The translations under genes and the position numbers were made by a program. Source: JAHRAW01 sp965203265 (GTDB lineage: Bacteria > Pseudomonadota > Gammaproteobacteria > Arenicellales > Poriferihabitantaceae). From it: 64,000 nt of DNA. A model generated the notes under the pieces. The model made no database searches, was not told where the DNA came from, and worked only from the letters and a program-made list of their open reading frames with translations. The stretch covers positions 2,170,001 through 2,234,000 of the forward strand of contig CBDBBV010000002.1 in the NCBI GenBank assembly GCA_965203265.1, in the 5' to 3' direction. Below are positions 43,479 to 53,391 of this stretch, piece by piece; position 1 is the first letter of the stretch; every line of letters starts with the position of its first letter.

Positions 43479-44006
43479 TTATTTGCGGCCGACCTGTTGC
43501 ACCAACGGCTCGAGTTCGGTCAACGCCTTGCGGTATACCGCTTTCTTGAATTCGACGATCTGCCGTAGCGGATACCAATACTCCACCCACCGCCACTCGT
43601 CGAATTCGGGGGTATCGGAAACATCCAGCCGCACTTGGGCGTCCGAGGAAGTCAGCGCGAACAGGAACCAGCGCTGCTTCTGCCCGCGAAAACGGGGGGC
43701 GCGGCCATTGCTATTGCGGTTGAGCCTGACGGTATAGGTAACCTCGTAGCGCAACCACCCGCTGGTGGAACCCAACAGGCGCACATGGCGAGATTCCAGC
43801 CCGATTTCCTCCCGCAGTTCGCGGTAGGCGGCGTCGATGGGCGACTCGTGCGGATTGATTCCGCCCTGCGGGAATTGCCAACCGTCGTGGCGCACCCGCC
43901 GCGCCCAGAGAACCTGACGGTGGTCGTTGCAGACGATGAGGCCGACATTCTTGCGGTATCCGTCGCGGTCGATGTGATCTTTGTCGCGGTCGGCGGTTTG
44001 CGGCAT
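43479..44006 (-). CDS. rppH: RNA pyrophosphohydrolase
   Basis: The 175-aa Nudix enzyme removes pyrophosphate from 5' ends of mRNA and so starts decay. The Nudix box GGINPHESPIDAAYRELREEIGL is intact, preceded by the family start DGYRKNVGLIVCN and WQFPQ. It has a 10-residue N-terminal extension before that start compared with E. coli RppH. It is convergent with pmbA, 8 bp apart. Confidence 0.93.
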   Translation of the reverse strand: MPQTADRDKDHIDRDGYRKNVGLIVCNDHRQVLWARRVRHDGWQFPQGGINPHESPIDAAYRELREEIGLESRHVRLLGSTSGWLRYEVTYTVRLNRNSNGRAPRFRGQKQRWFLFALTSSDAQVRLDVSDTPEFDEWRWVEYWYPLRQIVEFKKAVYRKALTELEPLVQQVGRK

Positions 44007-44067
44007 GGGTAGGTGCGATGAGCCGAAGCGGAGACTGGCAGATCCGCCGACGGCGATGTTCAGTGAT

Positions 44068-44976
44068 TCAGTGGGCGAATTCCGCTCCTCCCGGAGCGAA
44101 CTCGAGGAATTTGCGCATCGCCTGCAATCTGAATTTCTGGCGTTGGTAGACGATGGAAAATGGGCGGCGGATGGGCGGATCGAGGGGCACGGCGCGCAGG
44201 GATTTCAGCGCCAATTCCTTTTCCATGGTGGCGATCGACAGGATCGATATGCCGAGGCCGGCGCTGACCGCGCTCTTGATCGATTCCGGGCTGCCGAATT
44301 CCATGATGATGTTGAGATTCATGGCCTCCTCCTCCTCCTCGTGCTGCTCGGCCAGGTAGTTCTCCACCACCTCGCGGGTGCCGGAACCTTCCTCCCGGCT
44401 GATGAAAGGCTGCTCCAGCAGGGCGGTGATGGCGATGGATTTCCGCTCGGCCAGCTCGTGCTCGACCGGGCAGATCATTACCAGTTCGTCATCCCAGATG
44501 ACCGTGGTAACCAAGCTCTTGTTGTTGATCGGCCCCTCGACGATGCCGATGTCGATCTCGTTGTTTTCCACCATATGGATGATGCCGTTGGTGTTGGCGA
44601 TGCGCAGCCGAACCTTGACCTCGGGAAAGCGAGCTTGATAGGCGCCGATGATGCGGGGTATGAAGTACTCGCCGATGGTGGTGCTGGCGCCCACCACGAG
44701 GGGGCCGCGAACATCGCCGATGAGGGTGCGCACCGCATTGTCCATCTCGTTGTGCTCGGCCATGATGCGATCGGCATATCGCTTGACCAGTTCGCCGGCT
44801 TCGGTCAGGGAGATGCGGCTGTGGGTACGATCGAACAGGCGGGTGTTGAAATGATCCTCCAGCTGGCGAATCTGGAAGGTAACCGCCGGTTGAGTCAGAT
44901 GGAGGGACTCGGCCGCCTTGGTGAAGCTGAGTAGCCGCGCGACCGTCGCGAAAACCTGTAATCTGCGGTCTGCCAA
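44068..44976 (-). CDS. LysR-family transcriptional regulator
   Basis: The 302-aa protein has an N-terminal helix-turn-helix (LSFTKAAESLHLTQPAVTFQIRQLE) and a LysR substrate-binding domain. The TTG start at 44976 is chosen because CGGAGGCATCATC places a strong ribosome-binding site 7 nt away. The effector domain (GASTTIGEYFIPRIIGAYQARFP) resembles CysB/CbbR-like members. A Glu-rich patch (HEEEEEA) is unusual. It is divergent from galE and may regulate it or itself. Confidence 0.9.
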   Translation of the reverse strand: MADRRLQVFATVARLLSFTKAAESLHLTQPAVTFQIRQLEDHFNTRLFDRTHSRISLTEAGELVKRYADRIMAEHNEMDNAVRTLIGDVRGPLVVGASTTIGEYFIPRIIGAYQARFPEVKVRLRIANTNGIIHMVENNEIDIGIVEGPINNKSLVTTVIWDDELVMICPVEHELAERKSIAITALLEQPFISREEGSGTREVVENYLAEQHEEEEEAMNLNIIMEFGSPESIKSAVSAGLGISILSIATMEKELALKSLRAVPLDPPIRRPFSIVYQRQKFRLQAMRKFLEFAPGGAEFAH

Positions 44977-45040
44977 GATGATGCCTCCGAGTGCCCCAAA
45001 TACGTGTGCGGGCGGCCACCGCTCGCCCCTTGCGACGTTG

Positions 45041-45069
45041 AGTGTAGCGCATGGCGGCGGCACTGTCAG
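45041..45069 (-). promoter_or_regulatory. promoter of the LysR gene
   Basis: On the minus strand CTGACA (45064-45069) and TACACT (45041-45046) are 17 nt apart, about 65 nt before the TTG start. Confidence 0.65.
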
Positions 45070-45102
45070 CACCGCAATCCGCAATCCGCCGTGCGTGCGC
45101 GG

Positions 45103-45111
45103 TGCTATACT
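45103..45111 (+). promoter_or_regulatory. extended -10 promoter of galE
   Basis: TGCTATACT is a good extended -10, about 42 nt upstream of the galE start, and is arranged divergently with the LysR promoter. Confidence 0.55.
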
Positions 45112-45152
45112 GGCGCCATGCGCGGCGCGGGCACACACGGCAGGCTCGAATC

Positions 45153-46157
45153 TTGAAGCGGGTGCTGGTTACCGGCGGCGCCGGCTACATCGGCTCGCAC
45201 ACCGCCCTGCAGTTGGTGGAGGCGGGCAACCGGGTGGTGGTGCTCGACAATCTGTGCAACGGGCATCGCTGGGCGGTGCCGCAGCAAGCCGAATTCGTGC
45301 ACGGCGACATCGCCGACCGGCGGCTGGTGGCAGACCTCATCCGCCGCCACCGCCTCGATTCGGTACTCCACTTCGCCAGTTACATTTCGGTGCCGGAATC
45401 GGTCGCCGACCCGGCCAAGTACTACCGCAACAATGTATTCGGCTCGTATAACCTGATCGAATCTTGTATCGCCGGTGGCATCGAGCGGTTCGTGTTCTCG
45501 TCGAGCGCCGCGATCTACGGCATACCGCCCACCAGCCCGGTGGCGGAAACCGCCGCCAAGTCGCCGATCAACCCCTACGGCAGCGGCAAGTTGATGATCG
45601 AATGGATGCTGCGCGATCTGGCCGCCGCCGCCGCGCCCCCCTTGGATTTCCGCTTCGTGGCGTTGCGATATTTCAATGTTGCCGGCGCGCGCGCCGACGG
45701 CACCCTCGGTCAGGCGACTCCCCAAGCCACCCATCTGATAAAAGTAGCCTGCCAAGCGGCCTGCGGCGCGCGCCCCGGCCTGTCCCTGTTCGGCGACGAC
45801 TACCCCACCGCCGACGGCACCTGCGTGCGCGACTACATCCACATAGAGGACTTGGCCGACGCCCATCTCGCCGCCCTCGACTATCTGCAACGCGGCGGCG
45901 AGAGCATCGAGCTGAACTGCGGCTACGGGCGCGGCTACAGCGTGGCGCAGGTGATCGCGCGGGTGAAGGCGATCAGCGGCGTCGATTTTCCGGTGACCAC
46001 GGCGCGGCGCCGCGTCGGCGACCCGCCCGAACTGGTGGCCGACAACGCCCGCATTCGCCGCCGCCTCGGCTGGAATCCGCGTTACGACGATCTCTCCGTC
46101 ATCTGCCGCAGCGCCTATCGTTGGGAACAAGCCCTGCTGGGCCGTCGCGAAAATTGA
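45153..46157 (+). CDS. galE: UDP-glucose 4-epimerase
   Basis: The 334-aa extended SDR interconverts UDP-glucose and UDP-galactose. It has TGGAGYIGSH for NAD, FSSSAAIYG with the catalytic Ser/Thr region, NPYGSGK with Tyr-x3-Lys, and RYFNVAGA. The start is TTG 45153 (MKRVLVTGGAGYIGSH), since no ATG fits. It is followed immediately by pgi with a 4-bp overlap, linking sugar-nucleotide and hexose-phosphate steps. Confidence 0.93.
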   Translation: MKRVLVTGGAGYIGSHTALQLVEAGNRVVVLDNLCNGHRWAVPQQAEFVHGDIADRRLVADLIRRHRLDSVLHFASYISVPESVADPAKYYRNNVFGSYNLIESCIAGGIERFVFSSSAAIYGIPPTSPVAETAAKSPINPYGSGKLMIEWMLRDLAAAAAPPLDFRFVALRYFNVAGARADGTLGQATPQATHLIKVACQAACGARPGLSLFGDDYPTADGTCVRDYIHIEDLADAHLAALDYLQRGGESIELNCGYGRGYSVAQVIARVKAISGVDFPVTTARRRVGDPPELVADNARIRRRLGWNPRYDDLSVICRSAYRWEQALLGRREN

Positions 46158-47782
46158 CCGCCGATTCGCCCAATCCGGCCTCGCGGCTGTGGCGCAGGGA
46201 TGCCTCCATCTGGCACACCCCGAAGGACAGTTTCGCCGGCATTGCCGCCCGCCTCGGCTGGCTGAACAGCATCGACTGGATGCGCGAGCGCGCCGCGAAA
46301 CTGCAGGCGTGGGCTGGGCGAATCGCCGCGAACGGGCGGTATGAACGGGCGATTCTGCTGGGCATGGGCGGGGCAAGTCGCGCCCCGGCGTTGTTCGCCT
46401 CCCTGTTCGCGCCGGCGCCGGGCTACCTGCCGCTGGAGGTGATCGATACCACCTGCCCCGACGACATCGCCCGCCTCGCCGCCGGCGACTTGCGCCGCTG
46501 CCTGTTCATCGTCGCCAGCAAGTCAGGCAGTACCGTGGAAACCGTCGATCTGCACGATTTCTTCCGCGCCAAACTGGCGGCGCAATGTGCCGCCGCTGCT
46601 ACCGATATAGCGGCGCACTTCGTGATCATCACCGACGCCGGTTCGCCGCTACACCGCTCGGCGCAGGCCGCGCGCATCTTCCTCAATCCGGACGACATCG
46701 GCGGGCGCTACAGCGCGCTGAGCTATTTCGGCTTGGTGCCCGCGGCGCTGCTGGGGGTGGACATCGACAAATTGCTCGCACGCGCTCGGGATTTTTGCGC
46801 GACCACGAAATCCGATGATGCGGCGGAGAATCCGGCGTTGGCTCTGGGCATGCTGCTCGGACGCGGCGCGCTTGGCGGGCGCGACAAGGTGATCCTGCAC
46901 CTGCCCGGCGAACTCGCCGCCCTCGGCCTGTGGATCGAACAGTTGCTTGCCGAGAGCACCGGCAAGGACGGCAAGGGCTTGTTGCCGGTGATCGCCGAAA
47001 ACGGCCTGAATTGCGGCGACGGCGCGGATCGAATCCACATCGCCATCGACCACGGCGGCGGTTCGGGATGCGGCGCGCGGCAGGTCGATCATCGCCTGCG
47101 GCTCGACGATCCCTATCAAGTCGGCGCCGAATGCTTCCGCTGGCAATTCGCCACCGCCATCGCCGCCAGTTATCTCCGCGTCAACCCGTTCGACCAACCC
47201 GATGTGGCGCGCAGCAAGGCGGACGCACTCCGCTTCCTGCGCGGGCACGAGGCCGTTCCGGCGGCGGTTTACCTCGGCGATGCCTACGATGTGCACTGCC
47301 ACGGCGTCGCCGAGGCGTCTCATCCGGAAAACGAACACGAACACGAAGGTGTGGGTACGGTCGGAGACGCCGTCGCCGCCTTCCGCCGTGCCCTCGAGCC
47401 GCGCGGCTATCTCGGCCTGCTCGCCTATCTGCCGGAAGAGGACGACAACGTGGCGTTGCTGCAGTCCCTGCGCCAACGGGTGGCCGAAAAATTGGGCATC
47501 GTCGCCACCCTCGGCCTGGGGCCCCGCTACCTGCATTCCACCGGCCAGCTGCACAAGGGTGGTTCGCCCGGCGGCCATTTCATCCAATTTGTCGCCGAAA
47601 GCGAAATCGACATGCCGGTGCCCCGGCGGGCGTACACCTTCGGGCAGTTGTACCGCGCTCAGGCCGACGGGGATTTTGCCGCCTTGGCGCGCGCCGGTCG
47701 CGCGGTAATGCGCGTCAGCATAAAAGCGGATAGACTTCGGGCGCTGGCGGCCTTCGCCTCCGAATTCGTCGGCATGGACTGA
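46154..47782 (+). CDS. pgi: glucose-6-phosphate isomerase
   Basis: The 542-aa enzyme interconverts glucose-6-phosphate and fructose-6-phosphate. It resembles the isomerase half of bifunctional transaldolase-isomerase enzymes (SRLWRRDASIWH, RLGWL), rather than E. coli Pgi. The sugar-phosphate motif VASKSGSTVETV and the late STGQLHKGGS segment are present. The TTG start overlaps the galE stop (TTGA), which argues for coupling. Confidence 0.88.
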   Translation: MTADSPNPASRLWRRDASIWHTPKDSFAGIAARLGWLNSIDWMRERAAKLQAWAGRIAANGRYERAILLGMGGASRAPALFASLFAPAPGYLPLEVIDTTCPDDIARLAAGDLRRCLFIVASKSGSTVETVDLHDFFRAKLAAQCAAAATDIAAHFVIITDAGSPLHRSAQAARIFLNPDDIGGRYSALSYFGLVPAALLGVDIDKLLARARDFCATTKSDDAAENPALALGMLLGRGALGGRDKVILHLPGELAALGLWIEQLLAESTGKDGKGLLPVIAENGLNCGDGADRIHIAIDHGGGSGCGARQVDHRLRLDDPYQVGAECFRWQFATAIAASYLRVNPFDQPDVARSKADALRFLRGHEAVPAAVYLGDAYDVHCHGVAEASHPENEHEHEGVGTVGDAVAAFRRALEPRGYLGLLAYLPEEDDNVALLQSLRQRVAEKLGIVATLGLGPRYLHSTGQLHKGGSPGGHFIQFVAESEIDMPVPRRAYTFGQLYRAQADGDFAALARAGRAVMRVSIKADRLRALAAFASEFVGMD

Positions 47783-47813
47783 ATTCCACTTTTCCACGTT
47801 TCCACTCACCGAG

Positions 47814-48749
47814 ATGATCACCTTCCAACGTCTGATCCTGACGCTGCAGGAATACTGGGCGGCGCACGGTTGCGTCCTCATGCAGCCTTACGACATGGAG
47901 GTCGGCGCCGGTACCTTCCACCCGGCGACCTTCCTCGCCGCGATTGGCCCCGAACCGCTGCGGGCGGCGTTTGTGCAGCCGTCTCGTCGCCCCACCGACG
48001 GCCGCTACGGGGAGAATCCGAATCGCCTGCAGCACTATTTCCAGTTTCAGGTGGTGCTCAAGCCGTCTCCCAGCGATTTTCAGGACATCTATCTCGGCTC
48101 CCTGACCGCGCTCGGCCTGAATTTCCGCAAGGACGACATCCGCTTCGTCGAAGACGACTGGGAGTCCCCCACCCTCGGCGCCTGGGGCCTCGGCTGGGAG
48201 GTCTGGTTGAACGGCATGGAAGTTACCCAGTTCACCTATTTCCAGCAGGTCGGCGGCCTCGACTGCAAGCCGGTTACCGGCGAGATCACTTACGGATTGG
48301 AGCGAATCGCCATGCACCTGCAAGGGGTGGATAGTTTGTTCGATCTGCTGTGGCACGAGGGGCGCGAGGGTCGTTACACCTACCGCGAACTCTACCACCA
48401 GAACGAGGTCGAGCAGTCCGCCTACAATTTCCGCCACGCCGATGTGGAAGTCCTGTTCGCCCAGTTCGACGCCGCGGAGAAGATGTGCCGCATCCTGCTG
48501 CAGCACGAGCTGCCGTTGCCCGCCTACGAACAAACCCTGCGGGCGTCACACACCTTCAACCTGCTGGACGCCCGCCGCGCCATCGGCGTAACCGAACGGG
48601 CGCGATACATCGGGCGGGTGCGCAATCTGGCGCGCGGGGTGGCGCACAGTTACCACGACAAGCGAGCCGCACTGGGTTTCCCGCGACTGCCGTCCGGCGC
48701 CGATGCTCGGTCGCGCAAGCCGCAACAGTCGCGGCAGGTGCAAAAATAA
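47814..48749 (+). CDS. glyQ: glycyl-tRNA synthetase alpha subunit
   Basis: The 311-aa class II catalytic subunit has MQPYDMEVGAGTFHPATFL, YGENPNRLQHYFQFQV and TYGLERIAMHLQG as in bacterial alpha2beta2 enzymes. It charges tRNA-Gly together with GlyS. The stop overlaps the glyS start by 1 bp (TAATG). Confidence 0.97.
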   Translation: MITFQRLILTLQEYWAAHGCVLMQPYDMEVGAGTFHPATFLAAIGPEPLRAAFVQPSRRPTDGRYGENPNRLQHYFQFQVVLKPSPSDFQDIYLGSLTALGLNFRKDDIRFVEDDWESPTLGAWGLGWEVWLNGMEVTQFTYFQQVGGLDCKPVTGEITYGLERIAMHLQGVDSLFDLLWHEGREGRYTYRELYHQNEVEQSAYNFRHADVEVLFAQFDAAEKMCRILLQHELPLPAYEQTLRASHTFNLLDARRAIGVTERARYIGRVRNLARGVAHSYHDKRAALGFPRLPSGADARSRKPQQSRQVQK

Positions 48750-50875
48750 TGGCTTCCGAGCGCGCCAACCTGCTGCTGGAAATCGGCGTCGAGGAATTGC
48801 CGCCCGGCTCGCTACGAACGCTGGCGCGCACCTTTGCCGCCACCTTGGCCGAGGAACTGTTCGCCGCGGGCGTTGTGGCGGCGGCGGACGACTTTCGCTA
48901 TTTCGCCACGCCGAGACGGCTGGCGGCGTTGTTGCCCGGCGTGTCGGCGCGCCAGCCGAGCCGCGTGGTCGAGCGCCGCGGCCCCGCGCTGCAGGCGGCA
49001 TTCGACGCCCACGGCAAGCCGAGCCGGGCAGCCGAGGGATTCGCCAAATCCTGCGGCGTCGAGGTCGCCCAACTGGATGCGATGGAGAACGAACGAGGCG
49101 GCTGGCTGGTGTATCGCCAACGGGTCGCCGGCCTGCCGCTGGCGACCATCGTAACCGACTGTCTGACTCACAGCGTGCGCCAACTGCCCATCGCCAAGCG
49201 AATGCGCTGGGGCGACAGCGCGGTGGAATTCGTCCGCCCGGTGCATTGGTTGGTGGCGTTGCACGGCGCCGAGCAAGTTGAAACTCAAGTACTCGGCCTG
49301 CGGGCCGGACGGCGTACTCGCGGCCACCGCTTCCATGCCGATGGCGACGGCGGCAGCGACCTATCGCTGGCCAACGCCGACGAGTATCCCGCCCTGCTCG
49401 AATCCGCGAGCCGAGTGATAGCGGATTTCGATGCGCGGTGCGGCAGGATCGAGGCGCAGCTGGCGCGATTGGCAAAGTGGCCGGAATACCCCGATGCGCA
49501 GGTGGTGATCGATTCCGACCTGTTGGCGCGGGTTACCGCCATGGTCGAATGGCCGCGAGCACTGCGCGGGGCGTTCGATCGGAGATTCCTCAAATTGCCG
49601 GCGGAGGTGCTGATCTCGTGCATGCGCGACCATCAGCAGTATTTTCATCTGGTCGATGGTCGCGGCAAACTGCTGCCCGGATTCATCGCCGTGAGCAATC
49701 TGGCGGGGCGCGCCGGCGGGCGGGTGCGCCGAGGCAACGAGCGCGTGCTGCGGGCGCGCTTGGCGGACGCCGAATTCTTCTGGGAAAGCGACCGGAAAAT
49801 CCCGCTGGAGACGCACGCGGCGGGATTGGCCGGCGTGCTCTTCCACAGCAAACTCGGTTCCCTCGAAGACAAGGCGGCGCGGATGGCGCGGCTCGCCGGA
49901 TCGGTCGCCGCGCAAGTGGGCGCCGACGGCGAAAAAGCGGCGCGCGCCGCCACATTGTGCAAGGCGGATCTGGTCACCGACATGGTCGGCGAATTCCCCC
50001 GATTGCAGGGCACCATGGGCCGCCATTACGCGCGCAAGGACGGCGAGGATCGGCAGGTCGCGGACGCCCTCGAACAGCACTACTGGCCGCGCCACGCCGG
50101 CGACGATTTGCCGCGCAGTCGCCTGGCTCAGATTGTGGCACTGGCCGATCGGCTCGATTCCCTCATCGGCCTGTTCGCCGTCGGCGAAATTCCAAGCGGC
50201 GACAAGGATCCGTTCGCCCTGCGCCGCGCCGCTCTGGGCGTGCTGCGCATTCTCATCGAAAAACGGCTGGCACTGGATTTGCGCGAGTTGCTGCAAGCCG
50301 CCGCCGACGGTTATGGCAATGCCGCCGCCGGAGCCGCCGATGCGCCCACCGTCGAGCGGGTGTTCGCCTTCATGCTCGAACGGCTGCACGCCTATTATCA
50401 GCCCAGGGGGTATCGCCCGGCCGAGCTGAATGCGGTGATGGCGTGCACGCCGACTCAGCCGCTGGATTTCCACCACCGTCTGTGTGCGCTCAGCCGCTTC
50501 TTCACGGAGCAGCCGGAGGCGGCCGAGGCGCTCGCCGCGGCCAACAAGCGGATCGCCAATATCCTCGACAAGTGCAACGAAACGCCGCCGCCTCGCCACG
50601 ATGAATCGCTGCTGCGGTCGGAGGCGGAAAGGGCGCTCGCGCGGCAGCTCGACCAAGTCGGCGCGAGCGTGCGCAAGAACCTTGCCGAAAACCGCTACGA
50701 TCACGGATTGAAGGCGTTGTCGCGCTTGAAGCAGCCGGTGGATTCGTTTTTCGACGAGGTCATGGTGATGCACGAGGACGCCGCCCTGCGCGCCAATCGT
50801 CTGGCGCTGTTGCAGGGCGTTCGCAGGTTGTTCTTGGGGGTGGCCGACATTTCCTGTCTGGGGGGCGAGCGATGA
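48749..50875 (+). CDS. glyS: glycyl-tRNA synthetase beta subunit
   Basis: The 708-aa subunit provides tRNA recognition and the HD/anticodon-binding regions. The start is MASERANLLLEIGVEELPPG. PIAKRMRWG, EFPRLQGTMGRHYA and SGDKDPFALRRAALGVLRI are conserved landmarks. Length is slightly above E. coli (689). The stop overlaps the next ATG by 4 bp. Confidence 0.97.
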   Translation: MASERANLLLEIGVEELPPGSLRTLARTFAATLAEELFAAGVVAAADDFRYFATPRRLAALLPGVSARQPSRVVERRGPALQAAFDAHGKPSRAAEGFAKSCGVEVAQLDAMENERGGWLVYRQRVAGLPLATIVTDCLTHSVRQLPIAKRMRWGDSAVEFVRPVHWLVALHGAEQVETQVLGLRAGRRTRGHRFHADGDGGSDLSLANADEYPALLESASRVIADFDARCGRIEAQLARLAKWPEYPDAQVVIDSDLLARVTAMVEWPRALRGAFDRRFLKLPAEVLISCMRDHQQYFHLVDGRGKLLPGFIAVSNLAGRAGGRVRRGNERVLRARLADAEFFWESDRKIPLETHAAGLAGVLFHSKLGSLEDKAARMARLAGSVAAQVGADGEKAARAATLCKADLVTDMVGEFPRLQGTMGRHYARKDGEDRQVADALEQHYWPRHAGDDLPRSRLAQIVALADRLDSLIGLFAVGEIPSGDKDPFALRRAALGVLRILIEKRLALDLRELLQAAADGYGNAAAGAADAPTVERVFAFMLERLHAYYQPRGYRPAELNAVMACTPTQPLDFHHRLCALSRFFTEQPEAAEALAAANKRIANILDKCNETPPPRHDESLLRSEAERALARQLDQVGASVRKNLAENRYDHGLKALSRLKQPVDSFFDEVMVMHEDAALRANRLALLQGVRRLFLGVADISCLGGER

Positions 50876-51240
50876 GCCGGGACGACTCGTTCGACGCCAT
50901 GCTGGACGCGGTGCGCGCCTTTCACCATAAGCACCGTTTTGCCGAACGCGGCGGCGAGGACATGGCGTATCGGGTTTCGCTGATGGCCGAGGAACTGGGG
51001 GAGATTTCGGCGTGCGTGACCAAGGGCAAGCCCACGGCGGAACTGGCGGAGGAATGCGCCGATCTGCTCATCCTGCTGATGGGCAACGCCATCGCCGCGA
51101 ATTTCGATCTGGCGCGCGCCTTCTGGGAAAAGATGGCGGTGATCAACCGCCGCGACAGCAAGATGATCGAGGGGCGCGTGCGCGTGTCGAATTTCCGCGC
51201 CGAGGCACCTGCCGGTCGGCCGCCCGAAGAGGATCGATGA
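50872..51240 (+). CDS. MazG-like nucleotide pyrophosphohydrolase
   Basis: The 122-aa all-alpha NTP pyrophosphatase-like protein has metal-binding pairs MAEELGEIS and LAEECADLLI (EExxE...ExxD). The family hydrolyses abnormal or excess NTPs. It is coupled on both sides (ATGA overlaps with glyS and gmhB), an arrangement that suggests constitutive housecleaning. Confidence 0.85.
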   Translation: MSRDDSFDAMLDAVRAFHHKHRFAERGGEDMAYRVSLMAEELGEISACVTKGKPTAELAEECADLLILLMGNAIAANFDLARAFWEKMAVINRRDSKMIEGRVRVSNFRAEAPAGRPPEEDR

Positions 51241-51815
51241 GCGCGCGGCTGATCGTTCTCGACCGGGACGGGGTAATCAACCGCGATTCCCCGAACTACA
51301 TCACCACGCCGGAGGAGTGGGAGGCGCTTCCGGGCAGTTTGGAGGCGATCGCCCAGCTGTGCCGCGCCGACTACCACGTGGTCATCATCACCAATCAATC
51401 GGGCATAGCCAGAGGCTTGTACAGCATCAACGCCCTCAACCGGATTCACCAAAAGATGCGCGACGAACTGCAGCCCGTGGGCGGCGAAATCAGCGCCATC
51501 TTCTTCTGCCCCCACGCCCCGCAAGATGGCTGCGCCTGCCGCAAGCCCAAGCCCGGACTGTTCCTCGATTTGGCGGCGCGGCTGAAGTGCGACCTGCGCC
51601 AAGTGCACGCCGTGGGCGATTCCCTGCGCGACATTCAGGCCGCCCGCGCCGCCGGCGCGAAACCCGTTCTGGTGGAAAGCGGCAGCGCCGTCACCCGCGC
51701 CGCCCTGCGGGAAGAGTCGGCGCAGGCGGTGCTCGCGGATGTGCCGACATACCCCGATCTGGCCGCATTCGTCGACGCCCTGCTGGCCGGCGAAACCGCC
51801 TCGGCGGGCGAATAG
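51237..51815 (+). CDS. gmhB: D-glycero-D-manno-heptose-1,7-bisphosphate 7-phosphatase
   Basis: The 192-aa HAD phosphatase contributes to ADP-heptose synthesis for LPS core. Motif I is LDRDGVIN, motif II ITNQSG, and the zinc-binding cysteines (CPHAPQDGCACRKPKP) are clear. It sits between a MazG-like gene and plsC, as in the usual glyS-gmhB-plsC order. Confidence 0.95.
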   Translation: MSARLIVLDRDGVINRDSPNYITTPEEWEALPGSLEAIAQLCRADYHVVIITNQSGIARGLYSINALNRIHQKMRDELQPVGGEISAIFFCPHAPQDGCACRKPKPGLFLDLAARLKCDLRQVHAVGDSLRDIQAARAAGAKPVLVESGSAVTRAALREESAQAVLADVPTYPDLAAFVDALLAGETASAGE

Positions 51816-51826
51816 ATACGGCGGCC

Positions 51827-52543
51827 ATGCGCGCGCTGCGCTCCCTGATATTCCTCCTCGGGCAGATTCTCAGCGCGCTGCTGATCAGCCCCATCGCGAT
51901 TCTCTGTCTGGCGCTGCCGTCGCTGTTGCGTGCGCGCATTATTTCCGCGTGGGCAAGATTCAACATCTGGTCGCTCAGGCGGGTGTGCGGCATCACCTTC
52001 CAAGTGCACGGCGCGGAGCACATTCCGGCGCGCCCGGCGGTGCTCATCTCCAACCATCAATCGGCCTGGGAGACGCTTTGCTTTCAGCTGATCTTCCCGC
52101 CGCAGTCGTACATTCTCAAGTGGCAGTTGCTGTGGATACCGTTTTTCGGCTGGGGACTGGCGGCCAACCGCCCGGTGGCGATCAACCGCTCACGCAAAAT
52201 TCGGGCGTTGGAGCAACTGCGCAAACAGGGGGCGGCGCGGCTGCGCGAGGGGCGTTGGCTGGTGATCTTTCCGGAAGGCACCCGCAGGCCCCCGGGCCGC
52301 CCCGGTGCATTTCAAGCGGGAGGCGCGCTGATCGCCGCGCGGAGCGGCGCGCCGGTGGTGCCGGTCGCCCACAACGCCGGCGTGTTCTGGCCGAAGAACG
52401 GGTTTCTCAAACATCCCGGCGTCATTCAGGTGCGCATCGGAGAGGTGATCGAAAGCGAGGGCGGGAAACCTCGGGAAATCGCCGCGCGCGCCGAGGCGTG
52501 GATCAAGCAGACTCTGGCCACTCTGCCGCAGTCGCGGGATTAG
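51827..52543 (+). CDS. plsC: 1-acyl-sn-glycerol-3-phosphate acyltransferase
   Basis: The 238-aa membrane acyltransferase makes phosphatidic acid. It has an N-terminal hydrophobic segment (LRSLIFLLGQILSALL...), NHQSAWET (the NHxxxxD-type motif with Glu in place of Asp) and FPEGTRRPPG. It starts at ATG 51827, 11 bp after gmhB. The Glu in the catalytic box, also found in some LPLAT relatives, may alter specificity. Confidence 0.88.
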   Translation: MRALRSLIFLLGQILSALLISPIAILCLALPSLLRARIISAWARFNIWSLRRVCGITFQVHGAEHIPARPAVLISNHQSAWETLCFQLIFPPQSYILKWQLLWIPFFGWGLAANRPVAINRSRKIRALEQLRKQGAARLREGRWLVIFPEGTRRPPGRPGAFQAGGALIAARSGAPVVPVAHNAGVFWPKNGFLKHPGVIQVRIGEVIESEGGKPREIAARAEAWIKQTLATLPQSRD

Positions 52544-52569
52544 TCGGCGGCTCGGCTGCTTCAGCTGCC

Positions 52570-53391
52570 TCAGCTGCCTGAGCGGGAAATCGCATCGGCG
52601 AGGGCGATGTACTGCGCCACCGACAGCGCCTGAGCGCGCAGAGTCGGATCAACCCCCGCGCGCTCGAAATGTTCGCGCTGCGCCAGCGCGGCGAGGGCGT
52701 TGCGCAAGGTTTTTCTGCGCTGGCCAAACGCCGCGGCCACCACGGCATCGAAAACCCGCCGGTCGCGCGCCCGAGGCGGATGCGCCTTCGGAATCAAACT
52801 CAACACTGTGGAATCGACCTTCGGCGGCGGCGTGAACGCCTGCGGGGGCACATCGAACAGCGGCTCGCACTCGAGGTGCATGGCGGCCATCACCGAAAGC
52901 CGCCCGTAGTTGCCGTCTCCGGGTTGGGCGGCGAGGCGCAGCGCCACTTCCCGTTGCAGCATGAACAGCATGTCGCGGATGTGCTCGATGTGGCGCAGTA
53001 GGTGGAAGATCAGCGGGGTCGAGATGTTGTAGGGCAGATTGCCGACCACCCGCAGCCGCTCGGCGGGTCGGTGCGCGCTGACGATTTGGCGCAGGTCGAA
53101 GTCGAGGATGTCGCCCTGAATGACCTGCACCCGCCCCGGCGGATAGCGTCGCTGCAGACGCCGCGCCAGATCGCGGTCGAGCTCCACCACGGTGAGGCGC
53201 GCCGGGGTTTTCGCCAGCACATCGGTGAGCGCGCCCAGCCCCGGGCCGATTTCGAGTATGTGCTGGCCATCCGCAACCGCGAGGGTGGCGGCCAGACGGT
53301 TCAGCAGGACGCGATCCGTGAGGAAATGCTGGGCGAAGCGCTTGCGCGGGCGGTGGGGTGTGGGTGTCTTGTCGGGCGCGCGGGGGGTCAT
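52570..53391 (-). CDS. rsmA: 16S rRNA dimethyladenosine transferase
   Basis: The 273-aa enzyme dimethylates two adjacent adenines of 16S rRNA helix 45 late in 30S assembly. RKRFAQHFLTD, the AdoMet motif LEIGPGLGALT, and NLPYNISTPL (motif IV) are intact. The start is ATG 53391 (MTPRAPDKTP); 53415 is possible. It follows pdxA on the same strand, as in the common pdxA-rsmA order. Confidence 0.95.
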   Translation of the reverse strand: MTPRAPDKTPTPHRPRKRFAQHFLTDRVLLNRLAATLAVADGQHILEIGPGLGALTDVLAKTPARLTVVELDRDLARRLQRRYPPGRVQVIQGDILDFDLRQIVSAHRPAERLRVVGNLPYNISTPLIFHLLRHIEHIRDMLFMLQREVALRLAAQPGDGNYGRLSVMAAMHLECEPLFDVPPQAFTPPPKVDSTVLSLIPKAHPPRARDRRVFDAVVAAAFGQRRKTLRNALAALAQREHFERAGVDPTLRAQALSVAQYIALADAISRSGS